From: DASRCB01 sp035653295
GTDB lineage: Bacteria; Acidobacteriota; Terriglobia; Bryobacterales; Bryobacteraceae
Length of the DNA: 9,530 nt
Reading direction: 5' to 3'
NCBI GenBank assembly: GCA_035653295.1
Contig: DASRCB010000251.1
Coordinates: 1-9,530 of the forward strand
Of the stretch, positions 8,401-9,530 are shown in pieces. Every line of letters starts with the position of its first letter. Positions within the stretch are counted from its first letter, which is position 1. A model generated the notes under the pieces. That model did no database searches. It saw nothing but the letters and a program-made list of their open reading frames with translations, and had not been told where the DNA came from. The position numbers were made by a program, and so were the translations under genes.

Positions 8401-8987
8401 TGCACCCGGTTGCCGCCGATCGAGTACTGAGTACTCACGCGCCGGCCAACTTCACGGACCTCCTCGAAACTGTAGTTCGGGTCTTTGGTGAAGGTCACTC
8501 CCGGCGTAAGGGTGGCCAGATCCAGGAAGTTTCTGCCGTTGAGCGGAAGGTCGAGGACGCGCTCGGTATCGATGACCTGGCCGACATTGGCGGAGTCCGT
8601 GTCGAGCATCGGAGCGGAAGCGTTCACTACCACGGACTGGCTCACGTCACCGAGGGACATGGTCAGGTTGATGGCCGCAGTTTGATCTACGCGAAGCTCA
8701 AACGGCGGGACGGAGGAGACGCGAAAGCCCGGTTTCTGCGCGGCGACTGTGTAGTGTCCGGGGAGCAGGCCGGACATGACGTAATCGCCGCTGCTGGTAG
8801 TGTGTGTCGTGCGAACGACGCCGGTATCGATGTTGCGGATGCTGATTTCGAGATCGGGGATGGCTGCCCCGGTGCTGTCTGTAACCACGCCGGTGATGGA
8901 CGCGGTGCCAATCTGTGCGACAGCGGAGCTGAAGCAGGCTGCCAGCAAATATACGAATGCATAACGGCGTAGAGCGCAGAGCGCCAT
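5484..8987 (-). CDS. Oar-like TonB-dependent outer-membrane receptor with carboxypeptidase-regulatory-like N-domain (1167 aa)
   Basis: An outer-membrane beta-barrel transporter, probably energised by TonB/ExbBD, for uptake of a carbohydrate or other ligand. The signal peptide covers residues 1-24, with probable cleavage at AVA before Gln25. Residues 28-112 form a CarboxypepD_reg-like beta-sandwich (ITGVVTDSTGAAIPD, SGDYVMSGLLPGHYTV). The plug follows (about 115-260) with LPLNGRNF (147-154) and VDEIQEFKVQTNSYDAQYG (221-239). The rest is barrel, starting around FRRNQFG and KFFFFASYDGLR (306-317). It ends with alternating strands and a terminal aromatic Trp, compatible with BamA recognition (Phe is commoner). 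Length and order match the large acidobacterial receptor family. The ATG at 8987 is preceded by AGGGAGGG (8992-8999), 4 nt away. It is first in the operon with the two hydrolases, which suggests a sugar-containing ligand. No SusD partner is visible. The ligand itself is unknown. Confidence 0.92.
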   Translation of the reverse strand: MALCALRRYAFVYLLAACFSSAVAQIGTASITGVVTDSTGAAIPDLEISIRNIDTGVVRTTHTTSSGDYVMSGLLPGHYTVAAQKPGFRVSSVPPFELRVDQTAAINLTMSLGDVSQSVVVNASAPMLDTDSANVGQVIDTERVLDLPLNGRNFLDLATLTPGVTFTKDPNYSFEEVREVGRRVSTQYSIGGNRVQDTSFLLNGDTDTEPNFNTFAVVPSVDEIQEFKVQTNSYDAQYGHGADQINATTRTGNNSFHGSAFDFLRNSALDAKNYFDDILNGPGSPKPPFRRNQFGATAGSKILRDKFFFFASYDGLRDRTNATSAGSVPIASARTGDLSAYGVPIYLPHTTALDSSGNVVQLFAPGNSLPAGCFNPNPTTNVAFPGAVIPSQCIDPAIAKFLATPYVPSPTNPSLKDNLVRVLSVPTNYDQGAGRLDYVLNSKMNLWGRYSKGVEAATSPSVLPGSGSTEQVSTGMASLHYLWAISPTMTNEARASWLRYVDSRIGELAYKHNVTAEIGIPGTSNLPQDFGTPQFQSDDGYINLGQNAFGNPLKNADNIFQYGDDWSWAHGRHLIKAGAELRREQLNVFADNVPRGYFQTFASATGPVVVNPDGSTSPGNGGLSVASFLMGISHNSSVAVGNTNVYLRRWTQAYYVQDTFKVTPQLTISYGLRYDFMPYWYDTRDGILNLDFGPNGSVTMVRPGTGDPYQGFPPVFFDENPSSPYYLPYVRDNRLGRSLVFPDYTNFGPRLGISWSPAALHGNTVIRAGAGIFYPPQIGNTWFDMARSAPRSLRESNSINYTIVDQVFANETRTLIQPSGGSWDPHEKNGRVQEWSLTIQQQLATNLVLETGYVGSASTHLPELVDINQTLPRFNGNSVAQPVQYLPRQYPALASFYGHEQNDVSANYNALEAKIEKRWSGGFSFLTSYTWSKGLDVASATRTGGYSPATPHLWDRRLDYGISDFSITHNLANSVLYDLPFGKSRRFGTNWSRPLDAALGGWQIGGINIIHSGLPISCLVGNDAAVSNVNFEQDNCSVTGTANPNSGPHSIYEWWNVSALRLPTNSEVFGNAGRNILRGPAYFSLDANANKNFTITENLRVQLRVEAFNILNHPVLGMPLPYLDAYSTFDASGHPVAGAPNPLGGFGTITNTAIDNRQVQFALKVIW
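5492..5498 (-). promoter_or_regulatory. Ribosome binding site of the arabinofuranosidase gene
   Basis: AAGGTGA ends 7 nt before the ATG at 5484 and lies within the final codons of the receptor gene. Together with the TAATG stop/start overlap it suggests translational coupling. Confidence 0.6.
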
Positions 8988-8991
8988 TGCA

Positions 8992-8999
8992 CCCTCCCT
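8992..8999 (-). promoter_or_regulatory. Ribosome binding site of the receptor gene
   Basis: AGGGAGGG, a strong Shine-Dalgarno 4 nt before the ATG at 8987. An out-of-frame ATG at 8992 overlaps it and can be discounted. Confidence 0.65.
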
Positions 9000-9046
9000 T
9001 GTCTGGACTGGCTCTCAATGCCTCGTCGCTGAGCGAGTCTCCCAGA

Positions 9047-9075
9047 ACTATACGGGCAGATCTGAGCCGTGTCAA
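9047..9075 (-). promoter_or_regulatory. Near-consensus sigma70 promoter of the receptor/GH51/GH106 operon
   Basis: On the minus strand TTGACA (9075 down to 9070, perfect) is followed after 17 bp by TATAGT (9052 down to 9047, 5 of 6). Transcription should begin near 9040, leaving an untranslated leader of about 53 nt. No other promoter-like pair as good was noticed in the gap. Confidence 0.65.
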
Positions 9076-9080
9076 CGTTG
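9073..9080. promoter_or_regulatory. Possible operator: CAACGTTG palindrome on the -35 box
   Basis: An 8-bp perfect dyad with a central CG covers half of the -35 box. LacI-family sugar repressors often bind dyads with a central CG such as AACGTT. Flanking symmetry is weak (TGAAA on one side, ACACG on the other), so this may be chance. No regulator gene is in the window. Confidence 0.25.
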
Positions 9081-9296
9081 TTTCAGTATACGGAGACACT
9101 GTTGGCGAAGCCTTAAACAGCAGCCCATGGTCTCGTCCGACAGCGCTTTCCCCGCACAAGCCCGGACAACCTGGGAAGGCGATGTGTGCCCGCTCTCGCC
9201 AGTGTGGCGGCGCCGCGCTGGCCTTCGTCTCCTGAGACCGTGGCCGCTATTTGCTTCTCATCTGTTCGGCCGCCGCATATTCGTCGGCAAAACGCT

Positions 9297-9530
9297 TCAT
9301 CGCGTCCCAAAACGGACAGGAAGCGCCCTAAGCCCTCGCAGTCCAAGATTGTGTCTCCACCGCAGTGGAGATGGCTCAAGTCGAATATTACGCAGTCGCC
9401 GTATGGTGGTTTCCAACGCCACCTGCGCCTCAAGCCGCGCCAGCGTGGCGCCGAAACAGAAGTGCGCTGCCCAGCCAAAGGCGAGATGCCGTCGGTCTCC
9501 GCGCGCCACATCAAAGCGGTCGGGGTCGGG
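9297..9530 (-). CDS. Cytochrome P450, C-terminal fragment (77 aa visible), runs off the right edge
   Basis: A haem-thiolate monooxygenase fragment, soluble bacterial type. The visible part starts with PDPDRFDVARGD, the usual stretch before the haem-binding loop. It continues through FGWAAHFCFG (18-27 of the fragment), whose Cys25 would be the axial haem ligand, and into ATLARLEAQVAL, the start of the L helix. It closes with a beta region ending RGLRALPVRF, the normal C-terminus of such P450s, so the 3' end is intact. The canonical loop is FGxGxHxCxG; here the fourth position is Ala, not Gly. The frame is open to the window end with no start needed. It is on the same strand as the operon but 309 bp upstream of it, behind that operon's own promoter, so it is probably a separate unit. 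Substrate and CYP family cannot be told. Confidence 0.88.
   Translation of the reverse strand, partial: PDPDRFDVARGDRRHLAFGWAAHFCFGATLARLEAQVALETTIRRLRNIRLEPSPLRWRHNLGLRGLRALPVRFGTR

Larger units (their letters stand above)
8988..9296. other. Intergenic leader region of the receptor/hydrolase operon
   Basis: 309 bases lie between the P450 stop codon and the receptor start. The half near the receptor holds the promoter, a CAACGTTG dyad on its -35 box, and a short TCGCTGAGCGA inverted repeat (9026-9036) close to the predicted transcription start. From about 9095 to 9296 I see no gene, no clear terminator for the P450 gene and no RNA element. A GC palindrome GCGGCGCCGC (9207-9216) has no following U-tract. 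Confidence 0.5.

Noticed and set aside
7548..8972. Long plus-strand open frame (474 codons) opposite the receptor N-terminal half
   Set aside because: It mirrors the codon bias of the receptor gene and has no domain or promoter of its own.
663..8987. Bacteroidetes-style SusC/SusD pair
   Set aside because: The receptor is of the Oar-like acidobacterial type and no SusD-like lipoprotein lies between or beside the genes.
9207..9216. GC palindrome GCGGCGCCGC as terminator of the P450 gene
   Set aside because: No T-run follows it in the direction of transcription, and short GC palindromes are common in DNA of this composition.
9113..9514. Minus-strand open frame (133 codons) overlapping the P450 3' end and the gap after it
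   Set aside because: It is a shifted frame of the P450; the P450 frame carries the haem-binding loop and ends normally at 9297.

Overview
The window looks like chromosomal DNA of an acidobacterium, perhaps of the Solibacter/Bryobacter group. The main reason is a large outer-membrane receptor of the Oar-like type: a carboxypeptidase-regulatory-like domain followed by a TonB plug and barrel, with an LPLNGRNF motif and a KFFFFASYDGLR motif. Such receptors occur in large numbers in Acidobacteriota. The GC-rich sequence and the secreted glycoside hydrolases fit this. The assignment is an inference from protein style, not from a marker gene.

Layout from left to right. (1) Bases 1-88, minus strand: the first 29 codons of a protein that opens with a Cys-Pro-Asn-Cys zinc-ribbon-like knuckle, under a near-consensus promoter at 147-175. 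(2) Bases 224-463, plus strand: a 79-residue, very basic protein built from about 2.5 copies of a 24-residue repeat, divergent from gene 1 and possibly sharing its -35 region. (3) Bases 464-662: a convergent intergenic region with two near-identical 12-bp palindromes and an 8-bp inverted repeat. (4) Bases 663-8987, minus strand: a compact three-gene operon read right to left, consisting of the TonB-dependent receptor (1167 aa), a secreted GH51-type alpha-L-arabinofuranosidase (702 aa) and a secreted GH106-type alpha-L-rhamnosidase (908 aa). The gene junctions overlap (TAATG at the first, 14 bp at the second). A strong sigma70-like promoter (TTGACA-N17-TATAGT) lies at 9047-9075. (5) Bases 8988-9296: the 309-bp leader region of that operon. 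(6) Bases 9297-9530, minus strand: the C-terminal 77 residues of a cytochrome P450 whose gene runs off the right edge.

The operon reads as a small glycan-use locus. The two hydrolases would release L-arabinose and L-rhamnose outside the cytoplasm from a plant or microbial polysaccharide or glycoside, such as rhamnogalacturonan I side chains or arabinogalactan. The receptor would import an oligosaccharide or related product. It resembles a Bacteroidetes polysaccharide-utilisation locus, but no SusD-like lipoprotein is present and no regulator, inner-membrane transporter or sugar catabolic gene is visible here. I found no CRISPR array, tRNA, rRNA or mobile element, and nothing that amounts to a clearly new biological system. 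The least explained items are the small repeat protein and the conserved palindromes beside it.
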